Shown here: in pieces, positions 36,034 to 44,660 of the stretch
Layout of the letters: every line of letters begins with the position of its first letter
Position numbering within the stretch: the stretch's first letter is position 1
Assembly (NCBI RefSeq): GCF_009906955.1
Contig: NZ_CP047656.1
Span: 2,875,001 to 2,939,000, forward strand
Direction of reading: 5' to 3'
Length of the DNA stretch: 64,000 bases
Source: Paraglaciecola mesophila
Lineage (GTDB): Bacteria; Pseudomonadota; Gammaproteobacteria; Enterobacterales; Alteromonadaceae
The notes under the pieces: model-generated
Databases searched by the model: none
What the model saw: the letters and a program-made list of their open reading frames with translations, nothing else
Told to the model about the DNA's origin: nothing
Position numbers and translations under genes: made by a program

Positions 36034-36765
36034 TTAGCTGAAATTTTCAGCAAAATACTGGGCAAGCGCGTTAGGCTGCTCTAAAGGCAGCATGTGACCA
36101 GCACTAGCAATAATCTTAAATTGGCTGTTGGCTATGTTCGCACTTAACGCGCTTATTCTGTTGGGCGGCGCTATTTTATCGTGTTCACCTACCAGAAAAT
36201 GTATTTTGAACTTTGCTTTGCCTAAGCGCGTTGTTAAGTCTTCGCGCTCACTTAAAGCGCCCATTTGAGCAGCCAGTACTGCTGGGCCTAAATCACTTTC
36301 CATCGCCTTAATCGTGTCTACTACTTGCGTATTGTCTAGTGCAGATACAAACTGCTTCAAGCGACTGTCACTCATACCTTGGTATTTCTTATTTTTTATC
36401 GTTTGAATGATATTTTTACGCGCTTGACGTTCTTGCTCACCAAACGGCCCCGGATAACTGCCAATCAGGGTCAGTGAAGCCACTTTTAGTGGTTGCTCTA
36501 ATGCACTTAAAGCTGCCACATAGCCCCCCATTGAAAAGCCAACTAAATGTGCAGGCTCATCAAAATAATCTAATCGATCGCGGCTTAACGCTAGCATGTG
36601 TTCCAGTGATTCTGCCCACTGTAACGGCGCAAATGCACGCTTGGGGATATCAATGTCTCGCCAGCATGGCATGAACACGCGCTCATCGCACAAAGTGCCT
36701 GGGTAAAACACGACCGGCTGAGAAAGAGAAGTATTGGATGTAGCTTGAGGGGGGATCGTCGTCAT
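36034..36765 (-). CDS. Alpha/beta hydrolase, cytoplasmic
   Basis: Hydrolase of 243 aa without a signal peptide. The oxyanion region is VVFYPGTLCDERVF, the nucleophile elbow GFSMGGYVAALSAL with Ser, acid Asp in VGEHDKIAPPNR and His in SAGHMLPLEQPNAL. It resembles small esterases related to the menaquinone or BioH families, but no cofactor pathway genes are adjacent, so the function is open. It is followed by trmB on the same strand (80 bp) and is divergent from mutY. Confidence 0.83.
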   Translation of the reverse strand: MTTIPPQATSNTSLSQPVVFYPGTLCDERVFMPCWRDIDIPKRAFAPLQWAESLEHMLALSRDRLDYFDEPAHLVGFSMGGYVAALSALEQPLKVASLTLIGSYPGPFGEQERQARKNIIQTIKNKKYQGMSDSRLKQFVSALDNTQVVDTIKAMESDLGPAVLAAQMGALSEREDLTTRLGKAKFKIHFLVGEHDKIAPPNRISALSANIANSQFKIIASAGHMLPLEQPNALAQYFAENFS

Positions 36766-36841
36766 TTCAAATGAACCATTTGTTTATTATTAAGGTATGA
36801 TCGTGTTATCACTTTCATGTACATAAGCAGTATATTAACCC

Positions 36842-37906
36842 GTGCAATCACAGTCTCAGCTAACATTCTCTTTCGCAAACCGGATTTTATCTTGGTTTGA
36901 TAGCCATGGTCGCAAAGACTTACCTTGGCAGCAAGGGAAAACCCCGTACTCAGTGTGGGTTTCAGAAATTATGTTGCAACAAACCCAAGTCAAAACGGTT
37001 ATTCCCTACTATCAGAAATTTATGCAACGCTTTCCTGATATTTTGACGTTAGCCGACGCCCCCCAAGACGAAGTGCTACATCACTGGACAGGACTGGGTT
37101 ACTACGCCCGGGCACGGAACTTACAAAAAGCAGCTCGAGTCATTCGCGACCAATATGACGGGAAATTCCCTCAAGACATAAACGATGTAATCGCACTGCC
37201 GGGTATTGGCCGCTCAACCGCAGGGGCTGTGCTGTCTTTAGCGTGCGCACAGCACCACAGTATTTTAGATGGCAATGTAAAGCGAGTGCTAGCGCGCTAC
37301 TTTGCCGTCGATGGGTGGCCTGGAAAAAAAGACGTCGAACGAGCATTATGGCAATACGCAGATTCTCTTACCCCCAATTCACGCACCGGTGATTATACCC
37401 AAGCCATGATGGATATGGGCGCCACCATTTGCACCCGCAGTAAACCCAAGTGCGATAGCTGCCCATTGCAGCAAAATTGCTTGGCCTTTGCACAAGGCCG
37501 GCAAAGTGAGTTACCTGGGAAAAAACCAAAGAAAGACATTCCCGTGCGCACCACTGTAATGCTCATCCCTATGTGGCAATCACAGGTTTTGATATATCAG
37601 AGGCCACCTAGCGGTTTATGGGGCGGCCTATGGGGTTTCTATGAAACAGAGTCTTTAGATACGCTAGAGGCTACTGCACAGCAATTAAATTTAGGCCGCT
37701 ATACTCGCCTACCACTAAACCCCTTTCGTCACACTTTTAGTCATTTTCATCTAGATATTCAGCCGGTTATTTTGCATCTTGAACAACCTTCATCTTTACA
37801 GATCAACGAAAAACAGCAAATTTGGTATGATTTGCTAAATCAACCGAGTGTGGGCTTAGCCGCGCCAACGAAGAAATTACTAACGGTGTGTAAGACCCAG
37901 CTTTAA
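36842..37906 (+). CDS. mutY: A/G-specific adenine DNA glycosylase MutY
   Basis: Base-excision glycosylase of 354 aa that removes adenine opposite 8-oxoguanine. HhH-GPD domain with [20 protein letters not shown] (catalytic Glu), [16 protein letters not shown] (hairpin) and [13 protein letters not shown]. The Fe-S cluster ligands are [17 protein letters not shown] (spacing 6, 2, 5). The C-terminal Nudix-like domain is visible from about residue 230 ([15 protein letters not shown] and [12 protein letters not shown]). The start is GTG at 36842 without a strong ribosome site. yggX lies 114 bp downstream, as in E. coli. Confidence 0.96.
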   Translation: MQSQSQLTFSFANRILSWFDSHGRKDLPWQQGKTPYSVWVSEIMLQQTQVKTVIPYYQKFMQRFPDILTLADAPQDEVLHHWTGLGYYARARNLQKAARVIRDQYDGKFPQDINDVIALPGIGRSTAGAVLSLACAQHHSILDGNVKRVLARYFAVDGWPGKKDVERALWQYADSLTPNSRTGDYTQAMMDMGATICTRSKPKCDSCPLQQNCLAFAQGRQSELPGKKPKKDIPVRTTVMLIPMWQSQVLIYQRPPSGLWGGLWGFYETESLDTLEATAQQLNLGRYTRLPLNPFRHTFSHFHLDIQPVILHLEQPSSLQINEKQQIWYDLLNQPSVGLAAPTKKLLTVCKTQL

Positions 37907-38020
37907 AAAAGTATGGCCAGCCAAAGTATTCATTGCTTAGCACAAAGCATTGAATTTGATAGAATGCGTTAAAACAAGCCAGCATCTGCTGGCCTTAACT
38001 TTTAAAAATTGAGGATCAGC

Positions 38021-38293
38021 ATGAGCAGAACAGTATTTTGCCAGCACCTAAACAAAGAAGCAGATGGATTAGACTTTCAACTTTATCCCGGCGAACTCGG
38101 TAAAAAGATATTCGATAATATTTCTAAAGAAGCATGGGCCGAATGGCAAAAGAAACAAACCATGTTAATTAACGAAAAAAAATTAAATATGATGGAACCA
38201 ACCGCGCGTAATTTTCTTGAAGCGCAAATGCAGGCTTTTTTATTCGAAGGAAAAGAACCTGACATTGAAGGTTATGTGCCTCCAAAAGCTTAA
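38021..38293 (+). CDS. yggX: Probable Fe(2+)-trafficking protein YggX
   Basis: Small protein of 90 aa ([19 protein letters not shown], then the conserved [18 protein letters not shown] and the C-terminal EGYVPP). The Cys in the N-terminal FCQHL is conserved. It helps protect Fe-S clusters and iron metabolism against oxidants in relatives. ATG 38021 follows GAGGAT at 38011-38016. The mutY-yggX order is conserved in gammaproteobacteria. Confidence 0.95.
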   Translation: MSRTVFCQHLNKEADGLDFQLYPGELGKKIFDNISKEAWAEWQKKQTMLINEKKLNMMEPTARNFLEAQMQAFLFEGKEPDIEGYVPPKA

Positions 38294-38392
38294 TTTGGCA
38301 TGCGGATCTTACTAAAACTGCGCAGAACTCAACCAACAGCGCGCATTTTTTATGCAAACAGACAATAAAGCGAAATAAATCGCATAAAATAG

Positions 38393-38421
38393 TTGACTTG
38401 AATGCCGAGAATCCGTTTAAT
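38393..38421 (+). promoter_or_regulatory. Promoter of the tRNA-Phe gene
   Basis: TTGACT (38393-38398) and TTTAAT (38416-38421) are spaced by 17 bp, about 48 bp before the mature tRNA. The downstream ACGCACCC gives a GC-rich discriminator, which suggests stringent control. Confidence 0.75.
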
Positions 38422-38468
38422 ACGCACCCACAACGAAGCAGGCACAAGCCAGCAACGTTAACAGATTT

Positions 38469-38544
38469 GCCCAGATAGCTCAGTTGGTAGAGCAGAGGAT
38501 TGAAAATCCTCGTGTCCGTGGTTCGATTCCGCGTCTGGGCACCA
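38469..38544 (+). tRNA. tRNA-Phe (anticodon GAA)
   Basis: 76-nt cloverleaf with the CCA end encoded. Acceptor arms are GCCCAGA / TCTGGGC, the D arm is GCTCAGTTGGTAGAGC, the anticodon stem GAGGA / TCCTC encloses TTGAAAA with GAA at 38502-38504, and the T arm carries GGTTCGATTCC. It closely matches E. coli tRNA-Phe. Confidence 0.98.
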
Positions 38545-38554
38545 TTATTCAAAA

Positions 38555-38590
38555 CAAAAAAGCCCCAACGTTGTCCGTTGGGGCTTTTTT
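38555..38590 (+). terminator. Intrinsic terminator of the tRNA-Phe gene
   Basis: Stem GCCCCAACG / CGTTGGGGC (38562-38570 and 38576-38584) with loop TTGTC, flanked by A-run and T-run. The right half is repeated at 218-bp intervals downstream. Confidence 0.92.
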
Positions 38591-39118
38591 GTTTTTGGTT
38601 ATAGCCAGGCGCGGGAACCGAGTCTGGGGTGAAGCCAGTCTCTTTCGCTGCGCAGCAGCATCTGGCTGAACGACCTGCCATGGATGGCAGGGCTGGCAAC
38701 AAACTCCATGGATGGAACACTACCACTTAACTTTTATTCTTCGTCCAAGTCCATCACCCACCTTCTTTATTCTTTAATTGGCTCAACGTTGTCCGTTGGG
38801 GCTTTTTTGTTTTTGGTTATAGCCAGGCCCGGGAACCGAGTCTGGGGTGAAGCCAGTCTCCTTCGCTGCGCAGCAGCATCTGGCTGAACGACCTGCCATG
38901 GACGGCAGGGCTGGCAACAAACTCCATGGATGGAACACTACCACTTAACTTTTATTCTTCGTCCAAGTCCATCACTCACCTTTTTTATTCTTTAATTAGC
39001 CCAACGTTGTCCGTTGGGGCTTTTTTGTTTTTGGTTATAGCCAGGCGCGGGAACCGAGTCTGGGGTGAAGCCAGTCTCTTTCGCTGCGCAGCAGCATCTG
39101 GCTGAACGACCTGCCATG
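38566..39118. repeat. 218-bp tandem repeat, about 2.5 copies, next to tRNA-Phe
   Basis: Copies start at 38566, 38784 and 39002 (third copy truncated at 39118, about 117 bp). Each starts in the terminator hairpin of tRNA-Phe and contains GGTTATAGCCAGG, an AGCCAG/CTGGCT stem around the palindrome GCTGCGCAGC, a CTGCC-ATGGAT-GGCAG hairpin (38675-38690 in copy 1) and a TCC-ATGGAT-GGA hairpin (38705-38716). Copies differ by only a few substitutions. Small frames across it (at 38484-38669 and 38684-38887) are repeat-encoded and not genes. The last copy ends in the middle of the ATGGAT core. Confidence 0.92.
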
Positions 39119-39516
39119 TGTGAACGGCTATTTCACAACCTTTTTATCCCTTGCAACTTCATCTGTAATTCTTTCTTTAAACGTGAGTTTATTTCTCACC
39201 TGTTTTTATAAAGTGTGTAGTTCACCACTTTATATTATCGCTACCTGTTCGATTAAAAAATCTCATTGTTTACTCTTTAGATGCCCTACCGCCTTTCTAG
39301 GACATGACATTCCTCATACTCGCCTGGTAGAAAAATCGCTATACCCTTAAGCGAAAATTTAATCAAAAACAGTTGGGACGGTATTTGCTTTAAAGGTTTC
39401 GAGCTCTTCGTTCTTTATAGGCTTCACTGGATATAACGTCATCTAAATAGAATGGGAATGAAGGTTCGTACAGATGAGACTCTCGTCTCGTGTCAAATTG
39501 GAAAGGAGAAGTGAAT
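39119..39516. other. 398-bp AT-rich gap without a gene
   Basis: Unique sequence between the repeat array and the next gene. A 76-codon frame at 39120-39350 begins inside the repeat boundary and has no ribosome site or recognisable content. A ribosome site for the next gene is at 39505-39508. Confidence 0.6.
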
Positions 39517-40341
39517 ATGAGCGCGACCAAATACGTTACGGTTGAAGGACATCAAATAGCATACGAAGAAATGGGGGAAGGCACACCTCTGTTACTGTTA
39601 CACGGTATCCCTACCAATAGATCGTTATGGCGAAACGTCATGCCGGAACTCTCTTCTCAGTATCGTGTTATTGCACCGGATTTACTCAATTACGGTGAGT
39701 CAGACATGCCACAAGACACGGATGTCTCCATTAACGCCCAGAGTCGTATCATGAGTAAATTTATGGGTGCGCTTGGGATCTCCAGAGCCAACATTGCCGG
39801 ACATGATATTGGTGGAGGTGTGGCCCAACTAATGGCTGTGAAGCACCCTGAGAAAGTCAACGCAATCGTGCTAATAGACAGCGTATGCTTTGATTCTTGG
39901 CCCATTCCTGAGTTTACTCCTTTGCTAGAACCTGGTGTGGAAGAAAAAACAAGCCCAGATGAGTTGGTCGATATATTGAACGATTTCATGCCAAAAGGCG
40001 TACACGACCAAAGTGCCATGCCGGATGAGCTTGTACGCATGTATGTAGGCCAATGGAGCAGCGAACAAGGAAAAGCAGCGATGTTTAACAACATGCGAAG
40101 ACTCAATAAGGAGTACACCCAAGCTATTTCCGGCGAGCTAAAGCGCTTACCTCACCAAACATTAATCCTGTGGGGCGACAAAGATAATTTCCAAAAACCC
40201 CAGTACGCGCCTCAGTTAGCGGAAACTATTCCAAATGCATCATTAGTATGGCTGGTAAACGCTGGACACTGGTCGATTGATGAGCAACCCGAAAAGTTAA
40301 CTAAGTTGATCCGCGATTTTTTACAAATTAATGATAAATAA
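39517..40341 (+). CDS. Alpha/beta hydrolase, haloalkane dehalogenase/epoxide hydrolase-like
   Basis: Hydrolase of 274 aa starting at ATG 39517 behind GGAG at 39505-39508. Oxyanion region LLLLHGIPTNRSLW; nucleophile elbow IAGHDIGGGVAQLMA, with Asp instead of Ser; acid in LILWGDKDNFQ; His in NAGHWSIDEQP. An Asp nucleophile is typical of haloalkane and haloacetate dehalogenases and epoxide hydrolases, which act through an alkyl-enzyme ester. The substrate cannot be told from sequence. The gene stands alone behind the repeat array, flanked by AT-rich gaps, so recent acquisition is possible. Confidence 0.83.
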   Translation: MSATKYVTVEGHQIAYEEMGEGTPLLLLHGIPTNRSLWRNVMPELSSQYRVIAPDLLNYGESDMPQDTDVSINAQSRIMSKFMGALGISRANIAGHDIGGGVAQLMAVKHPEKVNAIVLIDSVCFDSWPIPEFTPLLEPGVEEKTSPDELVDILNDFMPKGVHDQSAMPDELVRMYVGQWSSEQGKAAMFNNMRRLNKEYTQAISGELKRLPHQTLILWGDKDNFQKPQYAPQLAETIPNASLVWLVNAGHWSIDEQPEKLTKLIRDFLQINDK

Positions 40342-40585
40342 CCGTGCATAGATTCAAATTAAGGGAAAGTAGGTCTCAGCATATTTAGCTTACATATACT
40401 CGAAGCTTAGGTTCACTGGTTTATTTGGCTATCGTTACATATGATGTCGATCCACTTAGCTTCAGCGAACTGGCTGAGCTTCGCAAACGATTGGCGCCTA
40501 TCCCGCTCTCATGCACAATAAACGTATCAAGCTGATACTTTTGAACTAAGCTATTAATTCGTTTCTATCCAAGGACGGTTTAGCT

Positions 40586-41425
40586 ATGTCAATTTATACC
40601 CGCTTAGTTTTAATTTATTTAATATGCTTTCCCTTCTCCCAAGCGTTCGCCCAAAGTAAACCTGAAATCGAGCTGGCCAATCGCTTTAATGACTCTGTCA
40701 ACGTAGCTGAGTATCTGGTTAGCGAGAAATTAGATGGCATTCGAGCTCGCTGGGATGGCACTCTGTTGCTCACTCGCTCCGGTAACCCTATATTCGCGCC
40801 GCTATGGTTTGTCGAGGGTTTACCCAAACATGTTCTCGACGGTGAGTTGTGGATAGGCCGTCAGCGTTTTGAGAGAACAGCTTCTATTGTACTGAGTCAC
40901 GAGCCAAGCGATGGCTGGCGAGAAATAAAATTTATGCTGTTTGATTTGCCCGAGTACACGGGTCCTTTCAGTGAACGCTTGCGAATGCTTGAGGTGTTAA
41001 CCATACAGGCAAACTTAGGCCATCTGCAGGTGATCACTCAGCGTAAGTACTCCAGTCATTCAGCCCTTATGACGGCCCTCGATGAAGTTTCAAGCGGCGG
41101 CGGTGAAGGCTTGATGCTGCATCACAAGGATGCACTATACACCCCCTCACGTAGCAACAATGTACTGAAATTAAAAAAACATCGCGATGCTGAAGCTGTT
41201 GTTTTAGCGCATTTGCCTGGTAACGGTAAATACCAAGGCATGATGGGCGCTATTCGCGTACAAATGAGTAATGGTAAAACCTTCAAAATCGGCAGTGGGT
41301 TTTCCGACCAAGAACGTCGCTCCCCTCCTCCAGTTGGCTCAGTTGTGACCTTTAAGTATTATGACCTGACCGTTAATGGGATCCCAAAATTTGCCAGTTA
41401 TATTCGGCAAAAGCCGAGGCAATAA
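40586..41425 (+). CDS. Exported ATP-dependent DNA ligase (LigE-like)
   Basis: Minimal ATP-dependent DNA ligase of 279 aa with a signal peptide (LVLIYLICFPFSQAFA). Nucleotidyltransferase motifs: I in EKLDGIRARWDG (AMP-accepting Lys), HVLDGELWIG (motif Ia/III region), KFMLFDLPEYTG, GEGLMLHHKDALY (motif IV) and VLKLKKHRDAEAVV (motif V). A short OB domain follows (GAIRVQMSNGKTFKIGSGFS). No additional domains are present. Periplasmic ligases of this type are known in many Gram-negative bacteria and are thought to act on incoming DNA. No competence genes adjoin it. Confidence 0.9.
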   Translation: MSIYTRLVLIYLICFPFSQAFAQSKPEIELANRFNDSVNVAEYLVSEKLDGIRARWDGTLLLTRSGNPIFAPLWFVEGLPKHVLDGELWIGRQRFERTASIVLSHEPSDGWREIKFMLFDLPEYTGPFSERLRMLEVLTIQANLGHLQVITQRKYSSHSALMTALDEVSSGGGEGLMLHHKDALYTPSRSNNVLKLKKHRDAEAVVLAHLPGNGKYQGMMGAIRVQMSNGKTFKIGSGFSDQERRSPPPVGSVVTFKYYDLTVNGIPKFASYIRQKPRQ

Positions 41426-41534
41426 CACCTAACATGTTACATAAATGGTTGTTCACGCTTAATTAGTCGTTATAATCTCAGCAGATTATTTATCAGCAAC
41501 GATAAGCAGGGTGACCCCTGACGTGGAGAAAATA

Positions 41535-41933
41535 GTGAAACGTAAATTTTTATTGTGCATGTTTTTAGGCTTAGCATCAATTTTCACGGCTAATGCAGCG
41601 GTTAACAGTGATGATGAAATAAAGTCACGCATTGCCCCTGTAGGCAAAGTAAATATTGCTGGCGCTAAAGCAGAAACAGCCTCAGCCGGTGGCCCACGTT
41701 CAGGCGCGGACATATACAGTACTGCCTGTGTGGCATGTCATAGTTCTGGCGTGTTAGGCGCTCCTAAATTCCAAAATGCTGCTGACTGGGCACCACGCTT
41801 AGAAAAAGGTTTCGATACCGTTTGGCAAAATGCCATTAACGGCATCAATGCCATGCCTCCTCGCGGAACATGTGCAGATTGTTCTGATGATGAGATAAAA
41901 GCAGCTATAGAACACATGACCGAAGGTTTATAA
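41535..41933 (+). CDS. Cytochrome c5
   Basis: Monohaem cytochrome of about 132 aa, exported by a signal peptide (FLLCMFLGLASIFTANA). Haem motif CVACH in STACVACHSSGVLGAPKF; axial Met likely in NAMPPRG; the family Cys pair in GTCADCSDDEI forms a disulfide. It carries electrons in the periplasm. GTG 41535 follows GGAG at 41525-41528; a GTG at 41511 would give an N-terminus of eight extra residues before the signal. A terminator follows. Confidence 0.92.
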   Translation: MKRKFLLCMFLGLASIFTANAAVNSDDEIKSRIAPVGKVNIAGAKAETASAGGPRSGADIYSTACVACHSSGVLGAPKFQNAADWAPRLEKGFDTVWQNAINGINAMPPRGTCADCSDDEIKAAIEHMTEGL

Positions 41934-41960
41934 GGCGCTTTTTACTTAAAATTGTTCATA

Positions 41961-41986
41961 AAAAGGCCACCTTAGGGTGGCCTTTT
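41961..41986 (+). terminator. Intrinsic terminator of the cytochrome c5 gene
   Basis: AAAAGGCCACC / GGTGGCCTTTT with loop TTAG and five T, 27 bp after the stop codon. Confidence 0.93.
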
Positions 41987-41994
41987 TGTAACGA

Positions 41995-44658
41995 ATGGTT
42001 TATTTTGGCGCTATAAAAATAACTAAAAATAGACTGTTTGTGCACGCGTTATCTAACCATACCCCAATTAATAATATTTCCGATAACTTATCCATAGAAG
42101 AGTTACGTGAACTGATACCTCAGTTACAACAACTCACTGAGAAATATAAGCACTCGGAAGCGATACAGAAATCACTATTTGATATTTCTGAATTAGCCAG
42201 TTCAGTGGGTGAATTATCACGTCTGTATCCTGCGATTCATGAAATAATTGGTCGTTTCATGAATGCGCAGAATTTCTATGTGGCATTTTATGATCAGATA
42301 AATGAACTCATTGATTTTGTTTATTTTGTTGATCAGTTTGATGAAGTCACGCTGCGCCAGATACCCGCATCTGAATTGATGGAAGGTTTTACAGGCTACA
42401 TATTACGCACTGGTAATCATCTTTTTTTAACCGAAGAAACCCGCGAAGCCCAGCTTAAACAAATCAACGTAAAACAAATTGGTTCTGGGCCGGTAGACTG
42501 GATCGGTGTCCCTTTAAAACGCGGTAACCAAGTTATCGGCGCCATGGTCGTGCAAAGTTACGACAAATCTATTCGTTACAACCAAGAAGATTTAGACATA
42601 CTATTGTTTGTTTCGCAGCATATAGTCAACACGGTAGATCGAGTGAAAAGCCGTGAAATGAATGAACAAACAATCCGTGAACGCACAAAACAACTACAAA
42701 GCATCAACGAAGAACTACAAGAAGAAATCAACGAACGACAAAAAGTAGAGACACTGCAAAACGCTCTGTTTGAAATCTCTGAATTATCCGCCTCTGTAGA
42801 TGGCAATATGGCTGATTTTTACGCCTCTCTTCACGAGGTTATTGCCCGCCTTATTAGCGCTCCGAACTGTTACATAGCAACAATCAGTTCAGATAAAAAG
42901 CGCCTCGAATTTCCTTATTATTCAGATGAGGTAAACACGCTTATCGAGTCACGAGAAATCGGCTTGGGCTTAACGGAATTCGTGTTACGTACAGGCAGTG
43001 CAGAACTAATCAACCCTTCAAGGGTTAAAGAGCTTACCGAAAAAAATGAGGTTGATGCAGTAACAGCCAAAAATATGCTAGAACAAAATAATTCTTGGTT
43101 AGGTTCGCCTCTGGTTGTCGACGGTGAAATATCAGGTGTGATTGCCATTCAAAGTTACAGCCAAGACGAACACTACTCGTTACGTGACTTGGAATTATTA
43201 CGTTTTGTTTCCCATCATATTGCAGTAGCGTTAGAGCGAAAGCGTTCTTCTGATGCCGTTCAAAGATATAACCAGCAACTTACTGAAATGGTTAAAGAGC
43301 GTACCGAAGAACTGAATAAAACCAATCAGTATCTACAAAAGCAAATTGAAGAGCGTAAAGCAATTCAACAGAAATTGGTGCATGACGCTCACCATGACGC
43401 GTTAACCGATTTACCTAACCGCACTATGTTTAACGCGCGATTGAGTCAGGCTTTAGCGAATAAAAAGCGCTATCCGCAAAATAATTTTGCTGTCGTATTC
43501 ATTGATTTAGATCGCTTTAAACAAATCAACGACACCATAGGCCATCATGCCGGTGATTCATTTTTAATTGAAGTCGCTAGTCGCATTAATCATTGTATTC
43601 GTGGCCACGACCTACTTGCTCGTTTAGGGGGGGATGAGTTTGTCATCCTATTAGATAATTTCGAATCGCCAGACGATGTTGAAATTATCTCTAATCGAAT
43701 CATTAACTCTATTGCAGCCCCATTTGTTTTAGACGGTCGAGAAATATTCTCAGGTGCCAGTATCGGCATTGCTTATCTTGAAAGTGGCTATCAATCTGCT
43801 AGCGAAATAGTGCGTGATGCAGATGCGGCCATGTATCAGGCGAAGTCGCAAGGCCGCGGCCAATATGTGGTATTCGATTTAACCATGCGCAAGAAGTTAC
43901 TTGAAGAGCTTGAAATAGAAACAGAGTTTCGAAAAGCCCTTAAAAGTGAAGCATTCGACGTATACTCTCATCCCGTATTTGACATGAGCAGTGACAATCA
44001 TATTTACGATGAATGCAGAGTGCGCTGGGTAAACCCTAAGTTGGGAGTGATGGATCGCGACAGCTTTTGGCAAATTGCTGAACACAGTGGCTTAGTGGTT
44101 GAAATGGATAACTTTATGCTCAAAGCAGCATTTGCTATGTTGAGCAAAGCCCTCACTGCCTATGGCGGTGGCACGCATTATAAAGTTGCGGTCAACCTCT
44201 CAATACATTATCTGACGCATACCGAAGCAGCGGTGCAACTTATTCAAGATATAAAAGAGCAACAAATCGATCCCAAAAGACTCATTTTCGAGTTTGACGA
44301 GAATGATTTAAATCGGCGAGCACAGTTTAGCTTACCCGCCATTAAACACTTAAAACGCTCTGGCATTAAGTTAGTGCTCGATAACTTTGGTAGTGGCTTA
44401 GCATCGTTAAGCTATTTATATTCTTACCCCTTTGACTTTGTCAAAGTCGATCACCGCTTTGTGAAAACGGTTCCCCGTTCAGAACGCAACCTGAAATTAA
44501 TACAGTCTGTTTTAGCGATGTCTGAGCAGTTAAAATTCAAACTTATTGTGTCGGGAATAACCGATAAAGAGCAAGCAGATTTACTTAACTCGGTTGGCTG
44601 CCAGTTAGGACAAGGGCCTTATTTAGAGCCCCCGTCTCAAGTAATACTGCCTGATTAG
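41995..44658 (+). CDS. GAF-GAF-GGDEF-degenerate EAL signalling protein
   Basis: Cytoplasmic protein of about 887 aa. Two similar GAF-type regions (about residues 60-210 and 255-420) are separated by a coiled-coil linker. A diguanylate cyclase domain follows, with DALTDLPNRTMFNARLSQ and an intact LGGDEFVILL. The C-terminal EAL domain is degraded: ECRVRW stands for EALxRW, DNFGSG for DDFGTG, and the final Glu of the AEGVE motif reads VSGIT. It may make c-di-GMP and use the EAL-like part for binding only. ATG 41995 lies 9 bases after a terminator arm; a GTG at 42040 is an alternative start. Confidence 0.88.
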   Translation: MVYFGAIKITKNRLFVHALSNHTPINNISDNLSIEELRELIPQLQQLTEKYKHSEAIQKSLFDISELASSVGELSRLYPAIHEIIGRFMNAQNFYVAFYDQINELIDFVYFVDQFDEVTLRQIPASELMEGFTGYILRTGNHLFLTEETREAQLKQINVKQIGSGPVDWIGVPLKRGNQVIGAMVVQSYDKSIRYNQEDLDILLFVSQHIVNTVDRVKSREMNEQTIRERTKQLQSINEELQEEINERQKVETLQNALFEISELSASVDGNMADFYASLHEVIARLISAPNCYIATISSDKKRLEFPYYSDEVNTLIESREIGLGLTEFVLRTGSAELINPSRVKELTEKNEVDAVTAKNMLEQNNSWLGSPLVVDGEISGVIAIQSYSQDEHYSLRDLELLRFVSHHIAVALERKRSSDAVQRYNQQLTEMVKERTEELNKTNQYLQKQIEERKAIQQKLVHDAHHDALTDLPNRTMFNARLSQALANKKRYPQNNFAVVFIDLDRFKQINDTIGHHAGDSFLIEVASRINHCIRGHDLLARLGGDEFVILLDNFESPDDVEIISNRIINSIAAPFVLDGREIFSGASIGIAYLESGYQSASEIVRDADAAMYQAKSQGRGQYVVFDLTMRKKLLEELEIETEFRKALKSEAFDVYSHPVFDMSSDNHIYDECRVRWVNPKLGVMDRDSFWQIAEHSGLVVEMDNFMLKAAFAMLSKALTAYGGGTHYKVAVNLSIHYLTHTEAAVQLIQDIKEQQIDPKRLIFEFDENDLNRRAQFSLPAIKHLKRSGIKLVLDNFGSGLASLSYLYSYPFDFVKVDHRFVKTVPRSERNLKLIQSVLAMSEQLKFKLIVSGITDKEQADLLNSVGCQLGQGPYLEPPSQVILPD

Positions 44659-44660
44659 CA

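Noticed and set aside
38319..38351. Possible terminator after yggX (TGCGC ... GCGCATTTTTT)
   Set aside because: Only a 5-bp stem with a loop of 17 bases; the T-run is good, but the stem is too weak to list.
38484..38887. Two similar frames (ending WGEASLFRCAAASG and WGEASLLRCAAASG) beside tRNA-Phe
   Set aside because: One starts inside the tRNA and both are copies of the 218-bp repeat; similarity reflects duplication of DNA, not a protein family.
38566..39118. Possible CRISPR array or prophage attachment site next to the tRNA
   Set aside because: The 218-bp period is far too long for CRISPR. The repeats begin in the terminator, outside the tRNA, no copy of the tRNA 3' end is repeated and no integrase gene is present.
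39120..39350. 76-codon frame after the repeat array
   Set aside because: It begins at the repeat boundary, has no ribosome site and no recognisable content.
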